Notes under the pieces: model-generated
What the model saw: the letters and a program-made list of their open reading frames with translations, nothing else
What the model was told of the DNA's origin: nothing
Database searches by the model: none
Shown: positions 41,747-50,938 of the stretch, piece by piece
Layout: the number at the start of each line of letters is the position of its first letter
How positions within the stretch are numbered: position 1 is the first letter of the stretch
Position numbers and translations under genes: made by a program
NCBI RefSeq assembly: GCF_014640675.1
Contig: NZ_BMHK01000003.1
Span: forward strand, 1 to 64,000
From: Novosphingobium endophyticum
GTDB lineage: Bacteria; Pseudomonadota; Alphaproteobacteria; Sphingomonadales; Sphingomonadaceae
Direction of reading: 5' to 3'
Length of the DNA: 64,000 bases

Positions 41747-44608
41747 ATGCGTCAGGCTGTTTCCAGAGTTTCATTTCTAAAGATCGCACTCATCGCGGGA
41801 AGCGCGCTGACGCTGCCTCAGACGGCTTTCGCGCAGGACGTGGCCGATGCCGGCGCGGAACAGGCCGACGGAGAAATCGTCGTTACCGGATTTCGACAGT
41901 CGCTCGAGGCCGCGCTGAACGTCAAGCGCGATTCCGTCTCCGCCGTCGACGCCATCGTCGCGGAGGACATCGCCAAGTTCCCGGACCAGAACCTGGCGGA
42001 ATCGCTCCAGCGCATTCCCGGCATCTCCATCCAGCGGGACGCGGGCGAAGGGCGTGCGATCACCGTGCGCGGCTTGTCCTCGCAGTTCACCCGGGTGCGC
42101 GTGAATGGGCTGGAGACCGTCGCCACCTCGGTTGATGGCGCCAGTTCGAACCGCGACCGCGCCTTCGACTTCAACGTCTTCGCGTCCGAGCTGTTCAGCT
42201 CGATCGTGGTCCACAAGACGGCCGAGGCCTCGCTCGACGAAGGCTCGCTCGGCGCAGTGGTCGATCTCAACACCGGCAATCCGCTAGCGGCCAAGGCGGG
42301 CCTGACGGCGGCGGCTTCGGTGGTCGGTTCGTACAACGACCTTTCGAAAGACCTCGGGCCGCGCCTCGCCGGCCTGGTCAGCTGGCGCAACGACGCCGGC
42401 ACATTCGGTGCCTCGATATCGGCCGCCTATTCGCGCACGAAGGTGAACGAACTGGGCAACAACACGGTCCGCTGGGCGCAGGCGCCGTTCGATTCGGTGG
42501 ACGGGGTAGCCTGCTATACCAACAGCGAGGCCGACCTGACCGGCAGGCCGAACTCGGGCGGCATTTACACTCCTGGCCGCGTAGCCACCTGCGACGAAGC
42601 CGCCCTCGCCTTTCACCCCCGGATCCCGCGCTACGGCCAGGTCGCCCATGATCGCGAACGCCTCGGCCTGACCGGCTCGATCCAGTTCGCGCCAACCGAC
42701 CGCACGAAGCTGTCGCTCGACGGGCTCTATTCCAAATTCAACGCCGCGCGCGAGGAAAGATGGGGCGAAGTGTTGCTTCGCTCGAACGAGCGGTCGATCG
42801 ATGTCGTCGATCCTGTTTACGACGACAACGGAAACATGATCTCGGCCACGCTCAACGACGTATGGGTGCGCACCGAGCACTACCTGCGCAAAAGCTCGAC
42901 CGAGTTCTACCAACTCGGCGCGACCTGGGACCAGGACGTCGGCGACAATTTCCGCTTCACGCTGCTGGGCGGCCTCTCGAAGTCGGACGCGCAGATCCCC
43001 GTCGAGACGACGATGATCTTCGATGACCGCGACGCGCAGGGTTATTCGTTCGACTATACCGACATGAAGCACCCGAGCCTGACCTTCGGCACCAGCGTGA
43101 CCGATCCGGCCAACTTCCAGCTGGCCGAGATCCGCGACCGCCCGTCGCAAGTCATCAACAAATTCAAGACCGTGCAACTGCGTACCGAATGGGACGTGAC
43201 AGACGGCTTCACACTGAAGGCGGGCGGCGTCTGGCGGCGCTTCAATTTCGACACGGAAGGCTTCAGCCGCGATACGGCCGTCTGCGGCAACGGCGGGCTC
43301 GACCGGGTTCTGGGAACCCTCACCTGCTCTCCCAGCGGCACGTTCGGTCCCGGTGCCGTCTACGGCTTCCCGGTCACTTCGGCCCTCTCGGAGTTGTTCA
43401 ACCTCGGCAGGGCGGGGCAGCCTTCGGGCAACACCAACTCATGGCTGGTTCCGAACCTTGACGCGACGACGGACTTCACCGGTCTTTATGACCGCGAGCT
43501 CAGGGTCGAGGCGGGCAATACCCGAGGCGTACAGGAAACCACCAAGGGTGGCTATTTCCAGGTCGATGGCAAGGGCGAGCTTCTCGGGGTTGAGTACGCA
43601 CTCAACGCGGGTGTGCGCTACGTCAAGACGGATCAAAGCTCCTATGGTCTCGTCAGCGGCGTGCAGAGTTCCGTCAAGCGCAGCTATGACGACTGGCTAC
43701 CTTCCGCCAACCTGGCGCTGTTCCCGCGCCATGACCTCATCATTCGCGCGGCGATCGCCGATGTCGTGACGCGGCCTTCTCTGGGCTCGTTAACCCCAGG
43801 CGGCTCGGCCGACGGCTTCAACTACCGCGTAACAACGGGCAACCCGTTCCTGGAGCCCTACCGCGCCACCAACTACGACCTCGCGGTCGAATGGTACTTC
43901 GCTCCGCAGGCGGTGCTCTCGGTGGCCTGGTTCAAGAAGGACGTCCACACTTTCACCCGCTCCGATTCGCGCACCGGCCTGACATACGCCGAGACGGGCG
44001 CACCGGTCTCGGCGCTGACCCCCTCCTCGCCCGCGGCGCTCAACCCCTCGCAGCTCCTCGAGCCGCGCTGGACTCTGGCAACCACCGTCAACGGCGAGGG
44101 CGCCACGCTCAGTGGTTGGGAAATCGCCGCCCAGATCCCGTTCAACGCCTTCGTGGACGGCTTCCTCGGCAACTTCGGCATCCTTGCGAATGCAACCTTC
44201 ATCAGTTCGACGGCCGAATACGAACTGCAGGGACCGGCCACGGTCCCCGGCGGACCGCTGACAAGGGTGACGGTGACCAACACCCTCCAGAACGTCTCGA
44301 AGCGCGCCTTCAATGGCACGCTCTACTACGACGACGGCAGGTTTTCCGCGCGCGTCATGGCAAGCTATCGCGGCCGCTATCACGAGGGCGCAAGCGGCAC
44401 CGGCAACCTGCTCGAAGGTTTCGGCGCGACCACCAACCTCGACGCCTCGGTGCGCTACAAGCTCACCGATTGGGTCGAACTCTCGGTGGAAGGCAACAAC
44501 CTGCTCGACACCTACCGCTACCGCTTTACCGACTGGGACGCGGACCGCAATTACGAGAACAACCACTACGGGCGCACGTTCCTGTTCGGCGCGCGATTCA
44601 AGTACTGA
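41747..44608 (+). CDS. TonB-dependent receptor for pectin-type oligosaccharides
   Basis: A 953-residue outer-membrane receptor. The signal peptide ends QTAFAQ, then the TonB box EIVVTGFR. The plug has AEDIAKFPDQNLAESLQRIP, a signature of the carbohydrate-type sphingomonad/xanthomonad receptors, then GRAITVRGLSSQFTRVRVNG. The long barrel ends in aromatic FLFGARFKY. No STN domain is present, unlike the 14.7 kb receptor. GAGGATGAGG precedes the ATG. It heads an operon with two secreted enzymes, and its promoter carries the LacI operator, so import of galacturonan fragments is a strong inference. Confidence 0.92.
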   Translation: MRQAVSRVSFLKIALIAGSALTLPQTAFAQDVADAGAEQADGEIVVTGFRQSLEAALNVKRDSVSAVDAIVAEDIAKFPDQNLAESLQRIPGISIQRDAGEGRAITVRGLSSQFTRVRVNGLETVATSVDGASSNRDRAFDFNVFASELFSSIVVHKTAEASLDEGSLGAVVDLNTGNPLAAKAGLTAAASVVGSYNDLSKDLGPRLAGLVSWRNDAGTFGASISAAYSRTKVNELGNNTVRWAQAPFDSVDGVACYTNSEADLTGRPNSGGIYTPGRVATCDEAALAFHPRIPRYGQVAHDRERLGLTGSIQFAPTDRTKLSLDGLYSKFNAAREERWGEVLLRSNERSIDVVDPVYDDNGNMISATLNDVWVRTEHYLRKSSTEFYQLGATWDQDVGDNFRFTLLGGLSKSDAQIPVETTMIFDDRDAQGYSFDYTDMKHPSLTFGTSVTDPANFQLAEIRDRPSQVINKFKTVQLRTEWDVTDGFTLKAGGVWRRFNFDTEGFSRDTAVCGNGGLDRVLGTLTCSPSGTFGPGAVYGFPVTSALSELFNLGRAGQPSGNTNSWLVPNLDATTDFTGLYDRELRVEAGNTRGVQETTKGGYFQVDGKGELLGVEYALNAGVRYVKTDQSSYGLVSGVQSSVKRSYDDWLPSANLALFPRHDLIIRAAIADVVTRPSLGSLTPGGSADGFNYRVTTGNPFLEPYRATNYDLAVEWYFAPQAVLSVAWFKKDVHTFTRSDSRTGLTYAETGAPVSALTPSSPAALNPSQLLEPRWTLATTVNGEGATLSGWEIAAQIPFNAFVDGFLGNFGILANATFISSTAEYELQGPATVPGGPLTRVTVTNTLQNVSKRAFNGTLYYDDGRFSARVMASYRGRYHEGASGTGNLLEGFGATTNLDASVRYKLTDWVELSVEGNNLLDTYRYRFTDWDADRNYENNHYGRTFLFGARFKY

Positions 44609-44652
44609 AGATGCACCGCAGGCCCGGAAAGAGCGGAAAGGAGAATGCAGGC

Positions 44653-45657
44653 ATGACCATCGAGCGTCGACAGTTCATGGCGGCATCGGTTATCGCCGCG
44701 CTGGGCCTACGGGGTTCGGCGGCGGGGGCACAAACCCCGCCGCCCGTTTCCTCCGGCGGTCTTCCGCCCGGCCTGCCGCAGCCGGTCGAAACGATAGACC
44801 TCTGGCCCGGCGGCGCGCCGGCGGCGCTGGCGCGGCCGCTGGTTGAAACGGTCAACGAACGCTCCACTGACAGTCTCGTCTCCGACCGCGCGGTCTATGG
44901 CATCACCCGTCCGCGCATGGCCGTGTTCCGTCCGGACCGGCCCAATGGCGCGGCGGTGCTGCTCACGCCCGGCGGTGGCTACAGGTGGGTGGTCGTGGAC
45001 AAGGAGGGCTATGAAATGGGGCGCTGGCTCGCGGCGCGCGGGTTCACGGCTTTCGTCCTGTTCTACCGCCTTCCCGGCGAGGGCTGGTCTAGCGGCCCCG
45101 ACACGCCGCTTGCCGACGCGCAGCGCGCCATGCGGCTGATCCGCCACCGGGCGCGCGACTTCGCGCTGGAACCGGAACGGGTCGCAGCCATGGGCTTTTC
45201 CGCGGGCGGTCATCTCTGCGCCGACTTGGCCGCGCGCTTTGCCGCGACAGTCTACGAACCGGTCGACGACGCGGACAGGCATTCTGCCAAACCCTTCTGC
45301 GCGGCGCCCGTCTATCCGGTGGTCAGTATGGACCCGGCGGTTGCGCACGCCGGTTCCCGCCAGCTCTTGCTCGGACCATCGCCCAGCCGCGAACGCGAAC
45401 GCGCCCATTCGCCCGATCGCAACGTGCCGGCAGGCGCCCCCCCGCACTTCCTCCTCCACGCCGAGGATGATGACGTCGTTCCGGTCGAAAACGCGATGCG
45501 CCTGCGAGCCGCGCTGAAGGCGCGCGACATTCCCGTCGAGACTCACCTTTTCGCGAGCGGCGGCCACGGCTTCGGCCTGCGCAAGGCGATTGGCAAACCC
45601 GTCGAAGTCTGGCCCGAGCTCTGGCGGGCCTGGGCGCGCGGCGTGGGATTCGGCTGA
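44653..45657 (+). CDS. Alpha/beta-hydrolase esterase, Tat-exported (acetylesterase-like)
   Basis: A 334-residue esterase. A twin-arginine signal (IERRQFMAASVIAALGLRGS) covers the first 30 or so residues. The oxyanion motif is LLTPGGGYRWVVVDKEGYE. The nucleophile is Ser183 in GFSAGGHLCAD. Asp of HAEDDDVVP and His of SGGHGFGLR complete the triad. This architecture is common in acetylxylan or pectin acetylesterase-like enzymes of glycan loci. AAGGAG lies nine bases before the ATG; an ATG at 44611 has no such site. The stop shares one base with the GH43 start. Confidence 0.87.
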   Translation: MTIERRQFMAASVIAALGLRGSAAGAQTPPPVSSGGLPPGLPQPVETIDLWPGGAPAALARPLVETVNERSTDSLVSDRAVYGITRPRMAVFRPDRPNGAAVLLTPGGGYRWVVVDKEGYEMGRWLAARGFTAFVLFYRLPGEGWSSGPDTPLADAQRAMRLIRHRARDFALEPERVAAMGFSAGGHLCADLAARFAATVYEPVDDADRHSAKPFCAAPVYPVVSMDPAVAHAGSRQLLLGPSPSRERERAHSPDRNVPAGAPPHFLLHAEDDDVVPVENAMRLRAALKARDIPVETHLFASGGHGFGLRKAIGKPVEVWPELWRAWARGVGFG

Positions 45658-47288
45658 TGCCTCTCCACCGGCGCGAGGCCCTGAAAACTGCCCTGCTCGG
45701 GGCAATAACCATGTCGGCACCGCTTGACGCGGTCGCCGCAGCCGGGGCGGGCAACCCCCTCCTCCTGCCCGCCCCGGCATCCTCGCGCCGATGGCGGCGC
45801 GGGCTGGACAACCAGCGCGTGCCCGATCTCAGCGACGGGACGTTCCTCAACCCGGTCCTGTCGGGCGACCGGCCCGATCCGGCGATCCTGAAGGACGGAG
45901 AGGATTACTACCTCACCTTCTCCAGCTTCGATTCCTATCCGGGCCTCACCATCTGGCACAGCCGCGATCTGGTGAACTGGCGGCCGCGCAACGCGGCGCT
46001 TCACCGCAACATCGGTTCGGTATGGGCGGTGAGCCTGGAAAAGCACCGGGGGCGCTACTTCCTCTACATCCCGGTAAAGGCCGATCCGAACGATATTCAC
46101 GTCATCTGGGCGGATCATATCGACGGACCGTGGAGCGACCCCGTGCCGCTGGGGCTTCATCATCACATCGACCCCTGCCACGTCGTCGGCGAGGACGGCT
46201 CACGCTGGCTGTTCCTTTCCGGCGGCGACCGGGTGCGCCTGTCCGACGACGGCCTTTCGCTCGCGGGCGACGTCGAACATGTCTATGATCCCTGGCGCTA
46301 CCCGGACGATTGGGACGTCGAGGGTTTCTCTCCCGAAGGCCCCAAGATCCACCGCCACGGCGACTGGTTCTACATGCTCACCGCCGTCGGCGGCACCGCC
46401 GGGCCGCCGACCGGGCACATGGTGATTGCGGCGCGTTCACGCTCCATCCACGGCCCCTGGGAACAGCATCCCGGCAACCCGCTGGTGCGCACGCAGGAAA
46501 TGTCCGAGGCCTGGTGGTCGCGCGGTCACGCCTCGCTGGTCGAAGGCCCCGACAAGCGCTGGTACGCACTCTATCACGGGTACGAGGCGGATTTCTGGAC
46601 GCTGGGGCGCCAGTGCCTGCTCGATGCCGTCGAATGGACCGATGACGGCTGGTTCCGCATGACCGGCGGCGACCTGTCCCGCCCGCTGCCCAGGCCGAAA
46701 GGCGGAAAGGCGCTGCTCCCCCACGGCCTCGCGCTTTCCGACGATTTCTCACAGCCGCTGGCCCTGGGCAGCAAATGGTCCTTCTTCCGTCCTACACTGG
46801 ACGAAGCCGGCAGAGTGCGGGTGGCGGGCAACACGCTGCACCTTGCCGGCAGGGGCATCGCCCCTTCGAGCGGTTCGCCGCTGCTGCTGATCGCCGGCGA
46901 TACCAGCTATCAGTTCGAATGCGACATCGAGGTCTCCGAAGAGGGGCGGGCCGGGCTGCTGCTGTTCTACGACGACAAGCTCTATGCCGGTCTCGGCTTC
47001 GACCAGGCCCGCTTCGTCACCCACCAGTACGGCATCGAGCGCACCCGCCCCGCCAACCCCCATGGCAGGCGCATGCGCATGCGCGTGACCAATCGCCGCC
47101 ACATCGTTTCCTTCCACACCTCGGGTGACGGGGGGAAGACGTGGACGCGCTTCGACCGCGGCATGGAAGTTTCGGGATACCATCACAATGTGCGCGGAGG
47201 CTTCCTGATGCTGCGTACGGGCCTCTATGCGGCCGGCCCCGGCGAAGCGAAGTTCCGCGATTTCCGGTTTACCGCGCTGGAGGACTGA
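45657..47288 (+). CDS. GH43-family glycosidase with C-terminal beta-sandwich
   Basis: A 543-residue glycosidase. The five-bladed propeller triad is visible: Asp74 (GDRPDPAILKDG) as base, Asp172 (HHIDPCHV) as modulator and Glu227 (FSPEGPKIH) as acid. A C-terminal beta-sandwich (about 360-543) of the kind found in GH43 beta-xylosidases follows. A Tat-like LHRREALKTALLGA start suggests export. Family members act on arabinofuranosides, xylosides or galactan; arabinan or rhamnogalacturonan side chains would fit the locus. Overlap TGATG couples it to the esterase. It ends the operon, 99 bases before serS. Confidence 0.88.
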   Translation: MPLHRREALKTALLGAITMSAPLDAVAAAGAGNPLLLPAPASSRRWRRGLDNQRVPDLSDGTFLNPVLSGDRPDPAILKDGEDYYLTFSSFDSYPGLTIWHSRDLVNWRPRNAALHRNIGSVWAVSLEKHRGRYFLYIPVKADPNDIHVIWADHIDGPWSDPVPLGLHHHIDPCHVVGEDGSRWLFLSGGDRVRLSDDGLSLAGDVEHVYDPWRYPDDWDVEGFSPEGPKIHRHGDWFYMLTAVGGTAGPPTGHMVIAARSRSIHGPWEQHPGNPLVRTQEMSEAWWSRGHASLVEGPDKRWYALYHGYEADFWTLGRQCLLDAVEWTDDGWFRMTGGDLSRPLPRPKGGKALLPHGLALSDDFSQPLALGSKWSFFRPTLDEAGRVRVAGNTLHLAGRGIAPSSGSPLLLIAGDTSYQFECDIEVSEEGRAGLLLFYDDKLYAGLGFDQARFVTHQYGIERTRPANPHGRRMRMRVTNRRHIVSFHTSGDGGKTWTRFDRGMEVSGYHHNVRGGFLMLRTGLYAAGPGEAKFRDFRFTALED

Positions 47289-47387
47289 ACGCGGGGGCCT
47301 CCTCGCCCGCCCGCGAGGAACGGCGCGCAAGAGCCTCGCAAATCTCCCGCTTGCGCCGGACTCGCCAAGACGGCATAGCCCGGCGCC

Positions 47388-48800
47388 ATGCACGACATAC
47401 GCCTCATCCGCGAAAACCCGGCCGCCTTCGACGCGGGCCTTGCCCGCCGCGCGGTGGAGCCGCTGTCCGCCCCCATCCTCGCGCTCGACGAGCAGCGCCG
47501 CGCCGTCGCGACGCGCATGCAGGAAGGCCAGAGCCGCCGCAACGATGCCTCCAAGGCCATCGGCAAGGCCATGGGCCAGGGCGACACGGCTACGGCTGAG
47601 GCGCTCAAGGCCGAAGTCGCCCAGCTCAAGGAAACCCTGCCCGCGCTCGAAGCCGAGGAGAAGGAACTGACCGCGCGGCTGCAGGACGAACTGGCCCGCC
47701 TGCCGAACCTGCCGGTCGATGAAGTTCCCGACGGCGAGGACGAGACGCAGAACGTCGAAGTGGGCCGCTGGGGCACCCCGCGCGAGTTTACCTTCACCCC
47801 CAAGGAACATGCCGACATCGGCCCGGCCCTCGGCCTCGATTTCGAGATCGGCGCCCTGCTTTCGGGCGCGCGCTTCACGTTCCTGAAAGGCCAGATGGCG
47901 CGCCTGCACCGCGCGCTGGCGCAGTTCATGCTCGATACGCAGACGGGCGCCCACGGCTACATGGAATGCAACGTGCCGCTGCTGGTGAAGGACGATGCGG
48001 TTTTCGGGACGGGGCAATTGCCGAAGTTCGAGGAGGATCTCTTCGGAACCGATCTATCATTGGACTACCGCGAGTATTTAGGGTTCAAGCAAGACGCACT
48101 TGACGAGGCGAAGAAGGACGGACGATTCCACCTGGAGGCAGATGTACTTGACGACCAGGTGTGGAACGCCCTGCCGTCACCTCCAACTCGCCGCTGGCTC
48201 ATCCCCACCGCCGAAGTCTCGCTGACCAATGCCGTGCGCGAACAGATCGTCGATGCCGAGGCCCTGCCCCTGCGCATGACCGCCCTCACCCCCTGCTTCC
48301 GCTCCGAGGCCGGCTCGGCGGGCAAGGATACGCGCGGATTCATCCGCCAGCACCAGTTCGAGAAAGTCGAACTCGTCGCCGTCTGCAAGCCCGAGGAGAG
48401 CGAGGCCGAGCACGAGCGCATGGTCAGGGCCGCCGAGGCGATCCTCGAGGCGCTGGAGCTGCCCTACCGCAAGGTCCTGCTCTGCGCCGGCGACATGGGC
48501 TTCACCGCGCGCAAGACTTTCGACCTCGAAGTCTGGCTGCCGGGCCAGCAGGCCTACCGCGAGATCAGCTCGATCTCCAACTGCGGCGATTTCCAGGCCC
48601 GGCGCATGAACGCGCGCTACAAGCCCGAGGGTTCGAAGAAGACCGAGTTCCTGCACACGCTCAACGGCTCGGGCCTCGCCGTGGGCCGCACGCTCGTCGC
48701 GGTGCTGGAGAACTACCAGCAGGAGGACGGCTCGGTTGCGGTGCCGGACGTGCTGAGGCCATGGATGGGCGGGATCGAGAGGTTGGCGCCACAGGGCTGA
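47388..48800 (+). CDS. serS: Seryl-tRNA synthetase with an internal insertion
   Basis: A 470-residue class II synthetase, about 40 longer than E. coli SerRS. Residues 1-110 form the tRNA-binding coiled coil. The serine-binding TAE loop is in [12 protein letters not shown]. Motif 2 is [20 protein letters not shown]. Motif 3 is [20 protein letters not shown]. The normal join [11 protein letters not shown] to RWLIPTAE is interrupted at about residues 222-267 by an in-frame stretch beginning [14 protein letters not shown]. That stretch (about 48050-48190) uses TTA, CTA, TCA and CGA codons unlike the rest. All catalytic motifs are intact, so the enzyme should be active. Confidence 0.95.
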   Translation: MHDIRLIRENPAAFDAGLARRAVEPLSAPILALDEQRRAVATRMQEGQSRRNDASKAIGKAMGQGDTATAEALKAEVAQLKETLPALEAEEKELTARLQDELARLPNLPVDEVPDGEDETQNVEVGRWGTPREFTFTPKEHADIGPALGLDFEIGALLSGARFTFLKGQMARLHRALAQFMLDTQTGAHGYMECNVPLLVKDDAVFGTGQLPKFEEDLFGTDLSLDYREYLGFKQDALDEAKKDGRFHLEADVLDDQVWNALPSPPTRRWLIPTAEVSLTNAVREQIVDAEALPLRMTALTPCFRSEAGSAGKDTRGFIRQHQFEKVELVAVCKPEESEAEHERMVRAAEAILEALELPYRKVLLCAGDMGFTARKTFDLEVWLPGQQAYREISSISNCGDFQARRMNARYKPEGSKKTEFLHTLNGSGLAVGRTLVAVLENYQQEDGSVAVPDVLRPWMGGIERLAPQG

Positions 48801-48830
48801 ACATGCGGGCCGACTGCCCACTCCACCGCT

Positions 48831-48919
48831 GTCATCCTGAACTTGTTTCAGGATCCATTGTGCCGATCAGCCCGTCGGTTCGAGTCGAGAGATAGACCCT
48901 GAAACAAGTTCAGGGTGAC
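48831..48919. repeat. Paired CCTGAACTTGTTTCAGG intergenic repeat (REP-like)
   Basis: Arms 48831-48855 and 48895-48919 are inverted copies matching at 23 of 25 bases. Each arm holds its own dyad CCTGAA-N5-TTCAGG. Translated, the repeat gives HPELVSGS, a peptide I associate with intergenic repeats of sphingomonads. It probably forms a long hairpin between serS and surE. It may be a REPIN-type mobile repeat moved by a transposase encoded elsewhere. Confidence 0.85.
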
Positions 48920-48950
48920 GAGAAAACGGGTGACGAAGGAACAAGAACCA

Positions 48951-49715
48951 ATGCGCATCCTCCTCACCAATGACGACGGCATCAACGCGCCGGGCCTCTA
49001 TGTCCTCGAAAAGATCGCCGCGCAGCTCTCCGACGACATCTGGATCTGCGCGCCGAGCGAGGAGCAGTCGGGCGCCGGTCACTCCCTGACGCTGACCCGT
49101 CCGATCCGCCTGCGCGAGCACGCGCCGCGCCGCTTCTCGGTGACGGGCACGCCGACCGATGCGGTGACAATGGGCCTGCGCAAGGTCATGCCCGAGCCGC
49201 CCGCCCTGATCCTCTCGGGCGTCAATCGCGGCGCCAACCTGGGCGACGACGTCACGTATTCGGGTACGGTCTCGGCCGCGCTGGAGGGCGCGCTGGCCGG
49301 CATCCGCTCGGTTGCCCTCAGCCAGGTCTATTCGAAGGAAGGCGTCGGCAACGCCGTCGATTTCTCCGCCGCCGAGGAATGGGGGGCAAAGACCCTGAAG
49401 CCGATGCTCGACATGCCTTTCACGCCGCGCACGCTCATCAACGTCAACTTTCCGCCGCTCGCCGCCGGGCAGGTGAAGGGCATTCGCGTCGCCCGGCAGG
49501 GCTTTCACGATTACGCGCGCGGCTCAGTTGTGGAAGGCATGGATCCGCGCGGTTTTCCCTATTACTGGTTTGGTTTACACGGGATTGAGCATACGCCCGG
49601 CCATAACACTGATCTGGAGGCCATAGCGGAAGGATACGTCTCGGTGACGCCATTGCAGATCGATCTCACGCATGACGCCTCGATCGCGGCGCTGGTGGAA
49701 CGCTATCAGGCATGA
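48951..49715 (+). CDS. surE: 5'/3'-nucleotidase SurE
   Basis: A 254-residue metal-dependent nucleoside monophosphate phosphatase. MRILLTNDDGINAPGLYVLE holds the Asp-Asp metal ligands. APSEEQSGAGHSLTL and GTPTDAVTMGL follow. ILSGVNRGANLGDDVTYSGT has the conserved Asn ligand and the GT loop. The ATG at 48951 is preceded by AAGGAA; a longer frame would start inside the repeat. Its stop overlaps the NlpD-like gene by four bases, a conserved surE-nlpD association (pcm is absent here). Confidence 0.96.
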   Translation: MRILLTNDDGINAPGLYVLEKIAAQLSDDIWICAPSEEQSGAGHSLTLTRPIRLREHAPRRFSVTGTPTDAVTMGLRKVMPEPPALILSGVNRGANLGDDVTYSGTVSAALEGALAGIRSVALSQVYSKEGVGNAVDFSAAEEWGAKTLKPMLDMPFTPRTLINVNFPPLAAGQVKGIRVARQGFHDYARGSVVEGMDPRGFPYYWFGLHGIEHTPGHNTDLEAIAEGYVSVTPLQIDLTHDASIAALVERYQA

Positions 49716-50929
49716 GGCTCCACGTCCTTTTCCTTGCCGCGGCCGCGCTGACCGCCGCCGCCTCACCTGCTCTGGCGGAAGGGGCCGTTCATGTGGTGGA
49801 GCCGGGCGAGACCCTCAACGGGATCGCCAATCGCGCCGGAGTCTCGCCCGCGGCAATCGCCAGGGCCAATGACCTCGACCCGCCCTATGTGGTCAGGATC
49901 GGCCAGAAGCTCTCCATCCCGCGTGATGGAGCTGAGCCTGCCGGGGCCGGCGGATTTTACGAAGTGACCTCCGGTGAGACGCTGATCGGCATCGCCAACC
50001 GCAGCGGCGTTTCCGCCAAGGCGCTTGCCGAGGCCAATGGGCTGGAGCCGCCCTACATCGTGCGCGTCGGGCAGAAGCTGCGCCTCCCCGGCAAGACCGG
50101 CGGCAGCGCGGCGACGGTACGGACAGCAGCGCGAACGATCCCCGCGCGCGCTTCCACCGGCACTCCGCCCGAGGAGGAGACCCTCCACATCGTCACGCCG
50201 GGCGAAACGCTCGGCGGCATCGCCGCGCGCGCCAAAGTTCCGCGCGTACTGATCGCGGAAGCCAACGGCCTGGCGCCGCCTTTCACCGTCAGGGTTGGGC
50301 AGGAACTGAAGATCCCGCGTACGCGCCGCCACGAGGTCAAGGCCGGCGATACCGGCTTCTCCATCTCCTACAAGTACGCGGTTCCGTGGGAGCAGATCGC
50401 GACCGCCAACGGGATCGATCCGGAAGCGCCGGTGCGGGTCGGCCAGAACCTGCTGATCCCCACCCTGCTCAATCCGCCAGTAGCCGGCATCGCCACGCCT
50501 GCCGCCACGCCGGCCCCGGTCGCGGCGGCAACGGCCAGCCCGGCGGCCGTCACATCGCGCTTCCTCTGGCCGGTGAACGGGTCCATCCGCCGCGAATACA
50601 GCACCGGTTCGAACTATCACGATGGGCTGGACATCTCCGCGCCCAAGGGAGCCATGGTCCGCGCCGCCGCTGCCGGCACCGTCAAGTTCGCCGGCCAGGA
50701 AAAGGAACAGTTCGGCAATCTCGTCGTGCTCGATCACGGCGCCGGCTGGTTCACCGCCTATGGCTTCCTCAGCCGCATCACCGTGAAGCAGGGCGCGAAA
50801 GTCGCGGCGGGCGAGCGGATCGGCCTGGTCGGCAACACCGGCCTCGCCAAGGGCAACGAGCTGCATTTCGAGGTCCGCAAGGACGGCAAGCCTGTCGATC
50901 CGACGGGCGAGCTTCCCAAGGCTCCATAG
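49712..50929 (+). CDS. NlpD-like LysM/M23 protein, probably an amidase activator
   Basis: A 405-residue exported protein: a signal peptide (ending PALAEG), four LysM repeats (about 27-70, 83-126, 158-202 and 207-250, each with a G(E/D)T core), an Ala/Pro linker, and a C-terminal M23/LytM domain. That domain keeps the HDGLDISAP motif but has lost others. The usual His of the YAHLS loop reads TAYGFLS, and the HxH pair reads ELHFEV. Such degeneration marks EnvC/NlpD-type activators of cell-wall amidases rather than active peptidases. It is coupled to surE, as nlpD is near surE elsewhere. Confidence 0.85.
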   Translation: MRLHVLFLAAAALTAAASPALAEGAVHVVEPGETLNGIANRAGVSPAAIARANDLDPPYVVRIGQKLSIPRDGAEPAGAGGFYEVTSGETLIGIANRSGVSAKALAEANGLEPPYIVRVGQKLRLPGKTGGSAATVRTAARTIPARASTGTPPEEETLHIVTPGETLGGIAARAKVPRVLIAEANGLAPPFTVRVGQELKIPRTRRHEVKAGDTGFSISYKYAVPWEQIATANGIDPEAPVRVGQNLLIPTLLNPPVAGIATPAATPAPVAAATASPAAVTSRFLWPVNGSIRREYSTGSNYHDGLDISAPKGAMVRAAAAGTVKFAGQEKEQFGNLVVLDHGAGWFTAYGFLSRITVKQGAKVAAGERIGLVGNTGLAKGNELHFEVRKDGKPVDPTGELPKAP

Positions 50930-50938
50930 CCGGACGGC

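Noticed and set aside
43891..44652. An upstream extension of the Tat esterase inside the TonB receptor
   Set aside because: The Tat signal starts at 44653 with a good ribosome site; the extension is an out-of-frame reading of the receptor barrel.
48867..49508. A frame antisense to surE ending in HPELVSGS
   Set aside because: That peptide is the translation of the intergenic repeat and the rest is antisense to surE.
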